Numbered from the stretch's first letter, positions 26,145 through 35,500 are shown. The stretch: 64,000 nt of DNA from Acuticoccus kalidii (GCF_021556395.1 NZ_JAKGCS010000005.1:94628-158627); one strand, 5' to 3'. A program made the numbers and translations. Notes: generated from the letters alone by a model not told the origin.

Positions 26145-26783
26145 ATGATCACCGTATGGGGCCGCGCCACCTCCTCGAACGTCCAGAAGGTCATGTGGAC
26201 GATCGGAGAGTTGGGTCTTCGATACGAGCGCCACGATGTCGGCGGCATGTATGGCGGGCTCGACACGCCGCAATTCCGCGCCCTCAACCCGCACGGCCGG
26301 ATTCCGGCGGTCGAGATGGATGGCTATGCGATGTTCGAATCGAACGCCATCGTGCGCCATCTCGCCCTCGCCGATCCCGAGCGGCGCCTGTGGCCGGCCG
26401 ATCCGGCGAAGGCCGGGGCCGCCGATATGTGGGCCGAATGGGCCCACAACACGGTGACGCGCCCGTTGATGCTGCTCTTCTGGTCGACGGTGCGCACCCG
26501 TCCGTCGGAGCGCAAGCCGGCGGAGATCGCCCGCAATTTCGAGGCTTCCATCGAAGCGCTGACCGCGGCCAACGGATTCCTCGCCGACCGGCCCTTCATC
26601 GCCGGCGACGCCCTCACGATCGGCGACGTCAATCTCGCCCATCTTCTCTACCGCTATTATGAGATGGAGATCGACCGGCCGAGCCTGCCGGCGCTCGATG
26701 CCTATTATGAGCGCCTCTCGGACCGCCCGGCCTATGCCGAGCACGTCATGGTCGATTTCGAGACGCTCCGGGCGAAGGAATGA
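26145..26783 (+). CDS. Glutathione S-transferase family protein
   Basis: A 212-residue GST with an N-terminal thioredoxin-like domain (1-80: TSSNVQKVMW active-site region, NPHGRIPAVEMDG, the cis-Pro loop, and FESNAIVRHLA for glutathione binding) and an all-helical C-terminal domain (FIAGDALTIGDVNLAH). Conjugates or isomerises electrophiles with glutathione. GAGGAA lies 7-8 nt upstream of the ATG. The gene stands alone; substrate unknown. Confidence 0.9.
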   Translation: MITVWGRATSSNVQKVMWTIGELGLRYERHDVGGMYGGLDTPQFRALNPHGRIPAVEMDGYAMFESNAIVRHLALADPERRLWPADPAKAGAADMWAEWAHNTVTRPLMLLFWSTVRTRPSERKPAEIARNFEASIEALTAANGFLADRPFIAGDALTIGDVNLAHLLYRYYEMEIDRPSLPALDAYYERLSDRPAYAEHVMVDFETLRAKE

Positions 26784-27061
26784 TCGCGCCGGAAAATCGC
26801 CGGGAACGCTACCAAGGATAACGAGGCATCCGTCGCCCGCCGCCATTTTTATCGATCGTAAGGCGCAGCTCGCCTGACGTGGGCGATTGTTTCTTAGGGC
26901 GTGCTGTGCCACCCATTCATCTCGCACGCCACCGGTCGCGGGTCCGAAGGGGGGCCCGAGCGAGGATGTGTGCCATAACGACGTGCGCGTCGCACCCGGC
27001 GTCCCATGCGGACGGGCGCGAGCGCTGCATTGGGCGCAAGACCCAGCGAAGGAGAGGAAGT

Positions 27062-27955
27062 ATGTCGAACAAACCCGCCATCGGCTTCATCGGCCTTGGA
27101 CTGATGGGCTCTGCGATGGTGGAGCGGCTCCAGTCGCTCGGCTATCCGATGACGGTGATCGCCAACCGCAGCCGCAAAGGCGTCGACGAAGCGGTGGCGC
27201 GCGGCGCGACGGAGGTCCAGCGCACGGCGGACGTCGCGGCGGCGAGCGACATCGTCATGCTCTGCATGGACACCTCCGCCTCGGTCGAGGCCCGGATGCT
27301 CGGCCCGGACGGCGTCATCGCCGGCCTGAAGCCCGGTTCGATCGTGATCGATTTCGGCACGTCGCTTCCCGGCTCCACCAAGGCCCTCGCCGAACAGGTC
27401 GAGGCCGCGGGCTCGCGCTATATGGACGCCCCGCTCGGCCGCACGCCCTCCCATGCGAAAGAGGGCAAGCTCAACATCATGGCCGCCGGCACTGCGGACG
27501 ATTTCGCTCGTGTCGAGCCGGTGCTGAAGGATCTCGGCGAGAACGTCTTCCATGTCGGCCCGCTCGGCGCGGGGCATACGCTGAAGCTGATCAACAACTT
27601 CTTCGCGATGACGACGGCCTGCGCGATGTCTGAGGCGTTCGCGATGGCCGATTGCGCCGGCATTCCGCGCGACAAGCTCTATGACGTGATGTCGGCCGGG
27701 CCGCTGCGCTCCGGCATGATGGATTTCGTGAAGGGCTACGCGATCGACGGCGATCCCAACCTTCTCGCCTTCTCCGTCGCCAACGCGACGAAGGATGTCG
27801 GCTATTATTCCGCGATGGCGGACGGGCTCGGCGTGCCGAGCCTCATGTCGGTGTCGGCCAAGCAGACACTGGGCGTCGCGAAGGCCAACGGCCATGGTGA
27901 CCGCATGGTCCCCCAGATGGTCGATTTCTTTGCTGAACTCTTTGGGAATCGGTGA
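27062..27955 (+). CDS. NAD(P)-dependent beta-hydroxyacid dehydrogenase
   Basis: Member of the 3-hydroxyisobutyrate/6-phosphogluconate dehydrogenase family, 297 residues. The Rossmann motif GFIGLGLMG is at 8-16, the substrate loop at DAPLGRTPSH (family form DAPVSGG) and the catalytic Lys in GHTLKLINNF. The changed substrate loop suggests a sugar acid such as a threonate or erythronate rather than 3-hydroxyisobutyrate. GGAGAGGAAG precedes the ATG. It is the first gene of a tight plus-strand run with the SDR, FAH-family and 2-hydroxyacid dehydrogenase genes; its TGA overlaps the next ATG (TGATG). Confidence 0.85.
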   Translation: MSNKPAIGFIGLGLMGSAMVERLQSLGYPMTVIANRSRKGVDEAVARGATEVQRTADVAAASDIVMLCMDTSASVEARMLGPDGVIAGLKPGSIVIDFGTSLPGSTKALAEQVEAAGSRYMDAPLGRTPSHAKEGKLNIMAAGTADDFARVEPVLKDLGENVFHVGPLGAGHTLKLINNFFAMTTACAMSEAFAMADCAGIPRDKLYDVMSAGPLRSGMMDFVKGYAIDGDPNLLAFSVANATKDVGYYSAMADGLGVPSLMSVSAKQTLGVAKANGHGDRMVPQMVDFFAELFGNR

Positions 27956-28683
27956 TGCGGCTTGCTGGTAAACGCGCGCTCTGCACGGCTTCGGCCCAGG
28001 GCATCGGGCGCGCAACGGTCGAAGCCTTCGCCCGCGACGGGGCGACGGTTTTCGCGACGGACATCAACGAAGAGGGGCTGAAGGGCCTGCCGGAAGGCGT
28101 CATCACCTTCGGTCTCGACGTGATGGACCAAGGCGAGGTCGAGGCGGCGATCGCCCGCACGGAGCCCGACATCCTCTTCAACTGCGCCGGTATCGTCCAT
28201 AACGGTACGATCCTCGAGGCGAGCGACGACGATTTCGACGTCGCGTTCGGCCTCAATGTGAAGGCGATGTTCCGCACCATGCGCGCTGCGATCCCCGGCA
28301 TGGTGGAGCGGGGCGGCGGCGCAATCGTCAACATCGCCTCGGCGGCCTCCTCGATCATTGGCGTGCCCAATCGCTGCGTCTATGGCGCGTCGAAGGCGGG
28401 CATTCTCGGCCTCACCAAGTCGGTCGCGGTCGATTTCGTGACGAAGGGCGTTCGCTGCAACGCGATCTGCCCCGGTACGGTCGATTCCCCGTCGCTGCAC
28501 GAGCGCCTGCGCGCCACCGGCGACTATGAAGGCGCGATGAAGAGCTTCATCGCCCGTCAGCCGATGGGCCGCATCGCCACCGCCGAGGAGATCGCCATGA
28601 TGGCGGTCTATCTCGCGTCGGACGAATCGGCCTTCGTCACCGGACAAGCCTTCGTTATTGATGGCGGCTGGACGGCCGCCTGA
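27955..28683 (+). CDS. Short-chain dehydrogenase, 2-keto-3-deoxy sugar-acid dehydrogenase type
   Basis: A 242-residue classical SDR with a cofactor loop TASAQGIGRA, NCAGI, a catalytic Ser in NIASAAS and YGASK (Tyr/Lys pair). It resembles 2-keto-3-deoxy-L-fuconate or -rhamnonate 4-dehydrogenases, which yield 2,4-diketo acids. The next gene is a hydrolase of the family that cleaves just such diketo acids, which supports the role. The start codon overlaps the preceding stop. Confidence 0.85.
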   Translation: MRLAGKRALCTASAQGIGRATVEAFARDGATVFATDINEEGLKGLPEGVITFGLDVMDQGEVEAAIARTEPDILFNCAGIVHNGTILEASDDDFDVAFGLNVKAMFRTMRAAIPGMVERGGGAIVNIASAASSIIGVPNRCVYGASKAGILGLTKSVAVDFVTKGVRCNAICPGTVDSPSLHERLRATGDYEGAMKSFIARQPMGRIATAEEIAMMAVYLASDESAFVTGQAFVIDGGWTAA

Positions 28684-28685
28684 CA

Positions 28686-28712
28686 CCCGCGTTCTCACGG
28701 CGAAAACGCGGG
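28686..28712 (+). other. Hairpin between SDR and FAH-family genes
   Basis: CCCGCGTT (28686-28693) pairs with AACGCGGG (28705-28712) across an 11-nt loop, without a T-run. It may stabilise the upstream mRNA or tune expression inside the operon. Confidence 0.35.
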
Positions 28713-28774
28713 GCGGATGATCCACATCGCGTTTCGGCCCACCACGAAACAAACCGAACCAAGGGAGACGGTCC

Positions 28775-29617
28775 TTGAAACTTCTGCGCTACGGCCCGGC
28801 GGGCCACGAAAAGCCTGGCTGCCTGCACACGGACGGCACGATCCGTGACCTGTCCGGCGTCGTCGCCGACATCTCGAGCGCGACGCTCTCCTCCGAGGTG
28901 CTCGCTCAGCTCATCGGGACCGACGTGTCGTCCTTGCCGGTCGTCGAGAATGCCGGTCGCATCGGCCCGTGCGTCGGCGCGCCGTCGAAGTGCGTCTGCA
29001 TCGGCCTCAATTATTCCGACCATGCGGCGGAGACCGGCGCGACGCCGCCGAGCCAGCCGATCCTGTTCCACAAAGCCACCACCTCGATCTGCGGGCCGAA
29101 CGACGATGTCGAGATGCCCCGCGGGTCCGAGGCGCTCGACTGGGAAGTCGAGCTCGCGATCGTGATCGGCAAGACGGCGAAGTACGTCTCCGAGGCGGAC
29201 GCGATGGACTATGTCGCCGGCTTCGCTCTCTTCAACGACGTGTCCGAGCGTGACTATCAGGTCCGCCGCGAAGGGCAGTGGACGAAGGGCAAGTCGCACG
29301 ACACGTTCGGCCCGCTCGGCCCCTGGCTCGTCACGACCGACGAGATGCCCGATCCGCACAATCTGCCGATGTGGCTCGACGTCAACGGCGAGCGCCGTCA
29401 GACCGGCTCGACCTCGACGCTGATCTTCAACGTGCCGACGATCGTGTCCTACGTCTCCCAGTTCATGACGCTTCTGCCGGGCGACATCATCCCGACCGGC
29501 ACCCCGCCGGGCGTCGCCATGGGCATGAAGCCGCCGAAATATCTCAAGGTCGGCGACGTCATGACGCTCGGCATCGAGGGGCTCGGCGAGCAGCGTCAGA
29601 CGGTGATCGCGGCATGA
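28775..29617 (+). CDS. Fumarylacetoacetate hydrolase family protein (2,4-diketo-3-deoxy acid hydrolase type)
   Basis: Metal-dependent C-C bond hydrolase, 280 residues. The FAH core shows IGLNYSDHAAE, the metal-binding E-x-E in DWEVELAIVIG, FNDVSERDYQ, KSHDTFGPLGPWLVT and PTGTPPGVAMGM. Close relatives include ureidoglycolate-lyase-named proteins and 2,4-diketo-3-deoxy-L-rhamnonate hydrolase, which releases pyruvate and lactate. The SDR before it makes the latter type of substrate likely. The start is TTG at 28775 with GGGAG 8 nt upstream. It overlaps the next gene by 4 bp. Confidence 0.88.
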   Translation: MKLLRYGPAGHEKPGCLHTDGTIRDLSGVVADISSATLSSEVLAQLIGTDVSSLPVVENAGRIGPCVGAPSKCVCIGLNYSDHAAETGATPPSQPILFHKATTSICGPNDDVEMPRGSEALDWEVELAIVIGKTAKYVSEADAMDYVAGFALFNDVSERDYQVRREGQWTKGKSHDTFGPLGPWLVTTDEMPDPHNLPMWLDVNGERRQTGSTSTLIFNVPTIVSYVSQFMTLLPGDIIPTGTPPGVAMGMKPPKYLKVGDVMTLGIEGLGEQRQTVIAA

Positions 29618-30561
29618 CCGAAAAGGTCGACGTCCTCATCATGAATCGGCTTCTGCCGAGCTGTATCGAGGGGCTCGATGCGGCCTTCAACACGCACAAA
29701 TATTTCGAGGCGTCCGACAAGGACGCCTTCCTCGCCGAGGTCGGCCCGAAGATCCGCGGCGTCGCGACGAGCGGCCATCTCGGCTGCCCGCCGGAAGTGA
29801 TGTCGCGCCTGCCGAATCTCGAGATGATGGCGAGCTTCGGCGTCGGCTATGACGGCATCGACGTCGACGCGGCGCGCAAGCACGGCGTGCGCGTCTCGAA
29901 CACGCCCGACGTCCTCAACGATGCGATGGCCGAGATCACCCTCGGCCTGATCATCGCGCTTTGCCGCGAGATCCCGCAGGCCGACGTCTATACCCGCGAG
30001 GGCAAGTGGGCCTCGAAGGGCAACTATCGCCTGACGCGGGAGCTGACGGGCAAGACGATCGGCATCATCGGCCTCGGCCGGATCGGCAAAGAGGTCGCGC
30101 GGCGCTGCCAGGCCTTCAAGATGCAGGTCGTCTATCACGGCCGCAACAAGCAGGAGGCCGAGCCCTATCCCTACTACGCCGATCTCACCCAGATGGCGAA
30201 GGACGTGGATTGGCTCGTCAACATTGTGCCGGGCGACGCCTCGACCAACAAGATGATCAACCGCACCGTGTTCGACGCGCTCGGACCGGACGGACTGTTC
30301 GTCAATGTCGGCCGCGGTACCACGGTCGACGAGGCCGAGCTTCTCTCGGCGCTGAAGGAGAAGCGGATCGGCGGCGCCGCCCTCGACGTGTTCGAGGACG
30401 AGCCGAACGTGCCGGAAGGCTTCTTCGGGCTCGACAATGTGGTGCTGTCGCCGCACCAGGGCTCGGCGACGCACAAGACGCGCTGGGCGATGGGCGATCT
30501 CGTGGTGCGCAATCTGAAGGCGCACTTCGCGGGCCTTCCGCTGATCAGCCCGGTCGCCTGA
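29614..30561 (+). CDS. D-isomer-specific 2-hydroxyacid dehydrogenase (glyoxylate/hydroxypyruvate reductase type)
   Basis: A 315-residue NAD(P)-linked reductase of 2-oxoacids. GLGRIGKEVA is the dinucleotide loop, NVGRGTTVDE carries the catalytic Arg, FEDEPNVPE carries the Glu and SPHQGSAT the catalytic His. Here it probably reduces glyoxylate, hydroxypyruvate or another short oxoacid released by the FAH-family enzyme. The ATG overlaps the previous stop (ATGA). The operon ends at the strong terminator 30 bp later. Confidence 0.9.
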   Translation: MTEKVDVLIMNRLLPSCIEGLDAAFNTHKYFEASDKDAFLAEVGPKIRGVATSGHLGCPPEVMSRLPNLEMMASFGVGYDGIDVDAARKHGVRVSNTPDVLNDAMAEITLGLIIALCREIPQADVYTREGKWASKGNYRLTRELTGKTIGIIGLGRIGKEVARRCQAFKMQVVYHGRNKQEAEPYPYYADLTQMAKDVDWLVNIVPGDASTNKMINRTVFDALGPDGLFVNVGRGTTVDEAELLSALKEKRIGGAALDVFEDEPNVPEGFFGLDNVVLSPHQGSATHKTRWAMGDLVVRNLKAHFAGLPLISPVA

Positions 30562-30590
30562 TCTCACGATCGGCGACCCATGCGAAACGA

Positions 30591-30617
30591 GCCCGCCTGT
30601 CGAAGGCGGGCTTTTTT
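30591..30617 (+). terminator. Intrinsic terminator of the sugar-acid operon
   Basis: GCCCGCC (30591-30597), loop TGTCGAA, GGCGGGC (30605-30611), then TTTTTT. A textbook rho-independent terminator just after the 2-hydroxyacid dehydrogenase gene, between convergent genes. Confidence 0.93.
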
Positions 30618-30632
30618 CGTTTCGAGCCCCCG

Positions 30633-31244
30633 TCAGCGGCCGGCGAGGGCGAGCGCCGAACCGAAGCCGACGAAGAGCGCGCCGGTCACGAGGTCCACCC
30701 GCCGCCGCATCGCGCGGTAGGCGCTCGCCACCCGGTGGTGGGTGAGCGACAGGACGAGAATGGTGTACCAGGTCGCCGAGATCGTGAGCATCACGGCGAC
30801 GGCCGCGAGGCCGTGCCACCATGTCGGATCGGCGGGGAGCGCGGCGGCGAAGAGGCCGGCCACGAAGGCGGCGCTCTTCGGGTTGGCGATGTTGGTGACG
30901 AAGCCGAGGCGGAAGGCCCAGCCCGGCCCCTTGGTGGCGAGGTCGGTCTCGCCGAGACTGCCCGGTCGCCGGGCCTTCCAGATCATCCGCGCGCCGAGAT
31001 AGGCGATATAGACCCCGCCGACGATCTTGAGGATCGCATAGGCGAGGGGGGCGGCGGTGAAGAGGGCCGTGATGCCGAACGCGCCGGCGAGGCCCCAGAG
31101 CGCCGTGCCGCAGAGCGTTCCGGCGACCGAGGCGAATGCCGTGCGGCGCGAGCCGTTGATGGAGCAGCGGATCGCGACGAGGACATTGGGGCCGGGCGTG
31201 ACGGCGGCCACGGTCCAGATGAGTGCGACGGTGACAAGGAACAT
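30633..31244 (-). CDS. LysE/RhtB family amino-acid exporter
   Basis: A 203-residue inner-membrane efflux protein with about six membrane segments and the family signature TPGPN near residue 17, followed by an Arg/Gly-rich loop. Exports amino acids or related small molecules. ATG 31244 is chosen because AAGGA lies just upstream and the hydrophobic start matches the family; the frame extends 13 codons further. Convergent with the sugar-acid operon. Confidence 0.9.
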   Translation of the reverse strand: MFLVTVALIWTVAAVTPGPNVLVAIRCSINGSRRTAFASVAGTLCGTALWGLAGAFGITALFTAAPLAYAILKIVGGVYIAYLGARMIWKARRPGSLGETDLATKGPGWAFRLGFVTNIANPKSAAFVAGLFAAALPADPTWWHGLAAVAVMLTISATWYTILVLSLTHHRVASAYRAMRRRVDLVTGALFVGFGSALALAGR

Positions 31245-31518
31245 GCCCGGATCCTTCGGAACGTCGCGAAGGATTAGCACCACGCCGCGGGGCCGCCAAC
31301 GGCTTCGTCGGTGCGAGAGGCGGTCGTGCTCGTGGTCGCGGTCCGGCCGGGGAGGCCCGTCGCCGACTAAGGAGCGCGGCGGGTGGTCCGCACGATCGGC
31401 GCGACCGTGCGGAGGGCGGGGGAGGGCTTGGCGGTCGCCCGAGAAGGCGTTCGGGTGACCGCCGGGCTCCTATCGTCCCGCGTCGTGGCGGCAGGGGGTC
31501 ATGCCGCCGCGGGGTGCG
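31245..31518. other. Intergenic spacer with two hairpins
   Basis: Between the LysE and DenD-like genes. GGCGGTC (31430-31436) pairs with GACCGCC (31457-31463), and GGCGGCA (31487-31493) pairs with TGCCGCC (31502-31508). The second hairpin lies 11 bp beyond the stop of the DenD-like gene but has no T-run. No gene seen. Confidence 0.3.
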
Positions 31519-32481
31519 TCAGCGGCGGATATCGTCCTCGAGGAAATAGCGCACATTCTCCTCGAAATTGTTGTCGGCCGTGAGGCCCATCGCGAGCGCC
31601 TTTTGCGGGTTGATATAGGGGCGCCAGACCGTGACGATGTCGTAGATCCGCTGGTCCTTTTCCCACTTGATGCGGTTCACCGGCTCGTCGCCGGCGACCT
31701 TGCGCATCGCCTCGACCATCTCGCCGATCGTCGCGACCTTGCCCGGCAGGGCGAAGCCGCGCTGCTCGCCGAGCTTCTCCGCGGGGATCTCGGCGCACTT
31801 GATGAGGTTCGCCACCGTGACGCGCGGCGAGGCGTACCAGAGCGCGTAATCGGCATCGACCGGGCAGACGGCTTCCTCACCCTGGAGCGGCTCGCGGAAG
31901 ATCGAGGACATGAAGGACGATGCGGCGGCGTTCGCCTTGCCCGGACGGATCGTCACCGTCGGCAGGCGCGGGGCGCGGCCGTCAATGAAGCCCTTGCGCG
32001 AATAGTCGGTGACGAAGAGCTCGCCCGCCGCCTTCTGCGCGCCATAGGAGGTCTGCGGGTTGAGCGCCGTCCAGTCCTCGATCTCCTCGGGGATCTCGCC
32101 GCCATAGACGGCGCAGGAGGAGGTGAACACGACGACCGGCTTCGTGCCCAGCGCACGGGCGGCCTCGAGGATGTTCAAGGTGCCGAAGAGGTTCACCTTC
32201 ATGCCGAGATCGAACTCGGCCTCGGCCTGACCGGAGACGATCGCCGCGAGGTGGAAGATCACGTCGGGCTTGGTCTCGAACAGGGTGTCGACCGACGCGC
32301 GGTCGCCGATGTCCGTCGCATGACGTGAGACGTCGAACGGGGCCTCCAACGGACCCGGCTCGGCGAGATCGGCGAGCGCGAGATGGGTGATGGTTTCGCC
32401 GCGCAGCGTGCCGCTCGCCGCCAATGAGCGGGCGATCTTCTGGCCGATGAAACCGCCGCCGCCGATAATCAGGATCCGCAT
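31519..32481 (-). CDS. denD: NAD-dependent epimerase/dehydratase family, D-erythronate dehydrogenase type
   Basis: Extended SDR, 320 residues: GGGGFIGQKIA (about 8-18) binds NAD, VFTSSCAVYGG and YGAQK supply the catalytic Ser and Tyr/Lys. Strongly resembles DenD, which oxidises D-erythronate to 2-oxo-tetronate. The sugar-acid genes around it agree. ATG 32481 has GAGGGAGAG just upstream; the frame extends 17 codons more. It is transcribed alone on the minus strand. No DenK/OtnK kinase or aldolase is visible in the window, so the specific substrate stays tentative. Confidence 0.8.
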   Translation of the reverse strand: MRILIIGGGGFIGQKIARSLAASGTLRGETITHLALADLAEPGPLEAPFDVSRHATDIGDRASVDTLFETKPDVIFHLAAIVSGQAEAEFDLGMKVNLFGTLNILEAARALGTKPVVVFTSSCAVYGGEIPEEIEDWTALNPQTSYGAQKAAGELFVTDYSRKGFIDGRAPRLPTVTIRPGKANAAASSFMSSIFREPLQGEEAVCPVDADYALWYASPRVTVANLIKCAEIPAEKLGEQRGFALPGKVATIGEMVEAMRKVAGDEPVNRIKWEKDQRIYDIVTVWRPYINPQKALAMGLTADNNFEENVRYFLEDDIRR

Positions 32482-32588
32482 TTTCTCTCCCTCTGAAATC
32501 TTGTGACGCGAACCTAGAACGGACGCAGCCAAGATGGAATTGGCCAGACCGTCAATCGCGCGTCGAGGTGCGCGATGACGCGTGTGCG

Positions 32589-33332
32589 CTAGCGACCGAT
32601 GATGGCGTCGAAGAGCAGTTTCGTGCCGACGAGCGCCAGGAGCCAGTAGATGATCTGATAGAAGCGCTCCGCCGAAAAGCGGCGCACGAGAAGCATGCCG
32701 ACATAGGTCATGAACAGCGCAAAGGGCGCGCTGATCGCGGCGATGATCAGCCCTTCGCGCGTGATCTGCCCGAGGACGATGAAGCCCGGCAGCTTGATCA
32801 GATTGACCGCGGCGAAGAACATGACACCGGTGCCGACGAAGACGTCGCGCGGCAGGCGCTGCGGGATGAGGTAGATCTGGAAGGGCGGGCCGCCCTGATG
32901 GAAGACGGTCGAGGTAAAGCCGGACATCATCCCGAGCAGGAAGCCGACCCGCTTGCTGGGCACCTTCGACGGCGCGTTCGCGTTCAGGATCCCGCGCAGC
33001 GCGAAGGCGAGCGTGACGATGCCGAGAATGCCGAGAATGGGCCGTTCCGGCAGCGCCCAGAAGAGCGTGAAGCCGAGCCCGATGCCGATCAGGGCGGCCG
33101 GCAGGAGAAGTTTCACATTGCCCCGATCCCAGTGGGCGCGATAGAGCCAGACGCTGAACGCATCTTGGATCATCAGGATCGGCAACATGAGACCTGCGGC
33201 CTGGGCCGGTGGCATCACGAACAAGAGTGTGGGCATCGCCATCATGCCGACGCCGGCGAGGCCACCTTTCGATATGCCGAGGATCGAGACGGTGACGAGA
33301 AATGTTGCGATGGTGACGGGATCGAGGCTCAT
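32589..33332 (-). CDS. TauE/SafE family sulfite/organic-acid permease
   Basis: A 247-residue membrane protein with about eight hydrophobic segments. Motifs SILGISKGGLAGVGM near the start and SGFTSTVFHQGGPPFQIYL mark the TauE/SafE (DUF81) fold, which exports or imports small anions such as sulfite or sulfoacetate. ATG 33332 fits the first membrane segment; an upstream extension of 62 codons is Arg/His-rich and unlikely. Divergent from the SGNH-like gene with only 18 bp between start codons. Confidence 0.87.
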   Translation of the reverse strand: MSLDPVTIATFLVTVSILGISKGGLAGVGMMAMPTLLFVMPPAQAAGLMLPILMIQDAFSVWLYRAHWDRGNVKLLLPAALIGIGLGFTLFWALPERPILGILGIVTLAFALRGILNANAPSKVPSKRVGFLLGMMSGFTSTVFHQGGPPFQIYLIPQRLPRDVFVGTGVMFFAAVNLIKLPGFIVLGQITREGLIIAAISAPFALFMTYVGMLLVRRFSAERFYQIIYWLLALVGTKLLFDAIIGR

Positions 33333-33350
33333 GATCTCAAAGAGTGGTAG

Positions 33351-34235
33351 ATGGCGGCCGTGACGAAATCCGACGCTGTGACGACGCCGAACCCCTGCAT
33401 TCTCGACGCGAAGACCATCGATTGGTCCGCCGACATGGAAAAGCGCCTGCCCCGCATGGTGCTGCGCGGATTGAAGCCGGCGCGCAAGCTGCCGGTCTTC
33501 GTGATCGGCCTCAGCCACACCCGCTCGGTGTACGATGTCTTGAAGGACGATCCCGATCCGCGGTTCGGGGTTCTGTTGATCCCGAAAGGCAAGCGGTCGC
33601 GGCTTGACGAAATCTCGCCGCGTCTCCTCTCCCGCTTCGAGCCGGAGATCGCGGTCTCAATGATCGGCGGCAACGAACACAACCTCCTCGGGCTGATCGA
33701 GCAGCCCGAACCATTCGACTTTGAAGAGCCGTCCGTCCCGATCATGTTCGAGGACCGACGCATCGTCCCGCGGGCGCAGGTCAGGGCGATGCTCAACTTG
33801 ATGCTGACAGGGATGCTCTCGAAGGTCCGCTTACTCAAGCGTTTTTATGGCAAGCCCACCGTGCACGTCGCGTCGCCGCCGCCGATTCCGGACAACGAGC
33901 ATCTCGCCCAGCACCTCGGCGCTTTCGCCAAATCGGCAGGCCTCGAGCCGCGTTTCACGCCTGCGCCGATCCGTTTGAAGCTCTACCGGATGGGCAATCA
34001 GATCGTGAAGGAGATGTGCGAGGCGGAGGGCATCCATTTCATCGGTCCAATGGAAGAGGCGCTCGACGAGAATGGCTTCCTCGCCGCGCCGTACCGCAAG
34101 GCCGATCCGACCCACGCGAACGCCCGCTATGGCGCCCACGTCCTCGACGCGTTGCGCGCCTATGCGGACGCGGTGTCGGCGGGCGGCGCGCCGCATCCCG
34201 CCCGCGTTACGCCCCCGTTGGAGAGCACGTCATGA
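33351..34235 (+). CDS. Putative SGNH-type hydrolase
   Basis: A 294-residue protein not recognised by name. The spacing of IGLSHTR (52-58, block I with Ser55-His56), MIGGNEHN (104-111, block III Asn) and DPTHAN (252-257, block V Asp/His) matches the SGNH hydrolase superfamily, which includes acetyl-esterases of polysaccharides. No signal peptide. Its stop overlaps the ATG of the GSCFA protein (ATGA), so the two are made together and probably act on one substrate. Function inferred. Confidence 0.65.
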   Translation: MAAVTKSDAVTTPNPCILDAKTIDWSADMEKRLPRMVLRGLKPARKLPVFVIGLSHTRSVYDVLKDDPDPRFGVLLIPKGKRSRLDEISPRLLSRFEPEIAVSMIGGNEHNLLGLIEQPEPFDFEEPSVPIMFEDRRIVPRAQVRAMLNLMLTGMLSKVRLLKRFYGKPTVHVASPPPIPDNEHLAQHLGAFAKSAGLEPRFTPAPIRLKLYRMGNQIVKEMCEAEGIHFIGPMEEALDENGFLAAPYRKADPTHANARYGAHVLDALRAYADAVSAGGAPHPARVTPPLESTS

Positions 34236-35323
34236 CGCAGCGCCATCCCTACGAAGGCATCGCCTATTATCGCAATTGGCGGCGGGCGGCGGGCGTCGCC
34301 AACCACACCGAGCTCGACCCGATGGTGAACCCCAAGTTCGCCATCCTGCCGAGCGACAAGGTGGCGACCTCCGGGAGCTGCTTTGCCCAGCACGTCGCGC
34401 GGCATTTGAAGGCGAACGGGTTCAACATCCTGATCGCGGAAGAGGGGCCGTCTTTCCTCACCGCGCCGCTCGCGCGTGAGTTTCAATATGGCGTCTACGC
34501 CACGCGCTCGGGCAACATCTACACCTCGCGCCAACTCCGCCAGCTTCTGGAGCGCGCCTATGGGCTCTTCGATCCGGGCATCGGCGCCTGGACGCGCGAG
34601 GACGGCATGCTGTGCGATCCGTTCCGCCCCCAGGTCGCGACCTATGAGAGCGAGAGCGAGTTCCGCGCCGATCGGGCCTTCCACCTGGCGAAGGTTCGGG
34701 AGATGGTCGAGAACCTCTCGGTTTTCGTCTTCACGCTCGGCCTCACCGAGGCGTGGACCGACGAGACCGGCGCCATCTACCCGCTCGCACCGGGTGTCGC
34801 CGGCGGCACCTACGATCCGACGCGGCACAGGTTCCTCAACTTCTCGGTCGACGAGGTGGTCGACGATCTCCGGGCTGCGATCGCCTTCATCAAGGCGCGC
34901 AATCCGAGCGTGAAGTTCGTGCTGACCGTCTCCCCGGTGCCGCTGATGGCGACGGGGATCGACCGTCACGTCCTCGTGTCGACGACGCATTCCAAGGCGA
35001 TCCTGCGGGTGGCGGCGCAAGCGACGGCCGATGCCGACGACGCGGTCGACTATTTCCCGTCTTACGAGATCATCACCGCACCGCACACGCGCGGGCGCTA
35101 TTTCGGCCCGGACGCGCGTTCGGTGAACGAAGCGGGCGTCAATCACGTGATGCGGGTGTTCTTGAAGCATTATGCGCCCGGCGCCACTTCAGGGGCGCGA
35201 CCTGGAAAGGCCGCCGCCGGACCGAAGGCCGCGCGCGGCGCGTCTGCCCGCCACACGAAGGCCGTCGAAGATATCGTCGAGGTTCTGTGCGACGAGGAAG
35301 CGCTCGACGACACGCGGCGTTGA
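34232..35323 (+). CDS. GSCFA domain protein (SGNH-superfamily esterase)
   Basis: A 363-residue protein carrying the family-naming motif GSCFA at 48-52 (in SGSCFAQHV). Further conserved blocks include FVFTLGLTEAW and LTVSPVPLMAT, then YFPSYEII and FGPDARSVNEAGVNHV, which supplies the C-terminal His. GSCFA proteins are SGNH-like and are often found near surface-polysaccharide genes, but their substrates are mostly unknown. The last 55 residues are Ala/Lys-rich and probably flexible. Translationally coupled to the preceding SGNH-like gene. Confidence 0.85.
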   Translation: MTQRHPYEGIAYYRNWRRAAGVANHTELDPMVNPKFAILPSDKVATSGSCFAQHVARHLKANGFNILIAEEGPSFLTAPLAREFQYGVYATRSGNIYTSRQLRQLLERAYGLFDPGIGAWTREDGMLCDPFRPQVATYESESEFRADRAFHLAKVREMVENLSVFVFTLGLTEAWTDETGAIYPLAPGVAGGTYDPTRHRFLNFSVDEVVDDLRAAIAFIKARNPSVKFVLTVSPVPLMATGIDRHVLVSTTHSKAILRVAAQATADADDAVDYFPSYEIITAPHTRGRYFGPDARSVNEAGVNHVMRVFLKHYAPGATSGARPGKAAAGPKAARGASARHTKAVEDIVEVLCDEEALDDTRR

Positions 35324-35500
35324 GCCGCCGGGTGGAGCGCACGCGCGTGCCGCCCGCGTCGGACAGGGCGTGCGATGGGGGCGGGTGTTCCCCGTCCGCG
35401 CGCCGTCTCGGTGCCGTCGGCGCCGGTCCGATCGACCTCAATTGCGCTTCGCAGGACGCCCTCGTCTCATGCTAGAACGAGACAAATCTTAGGAAACGCC

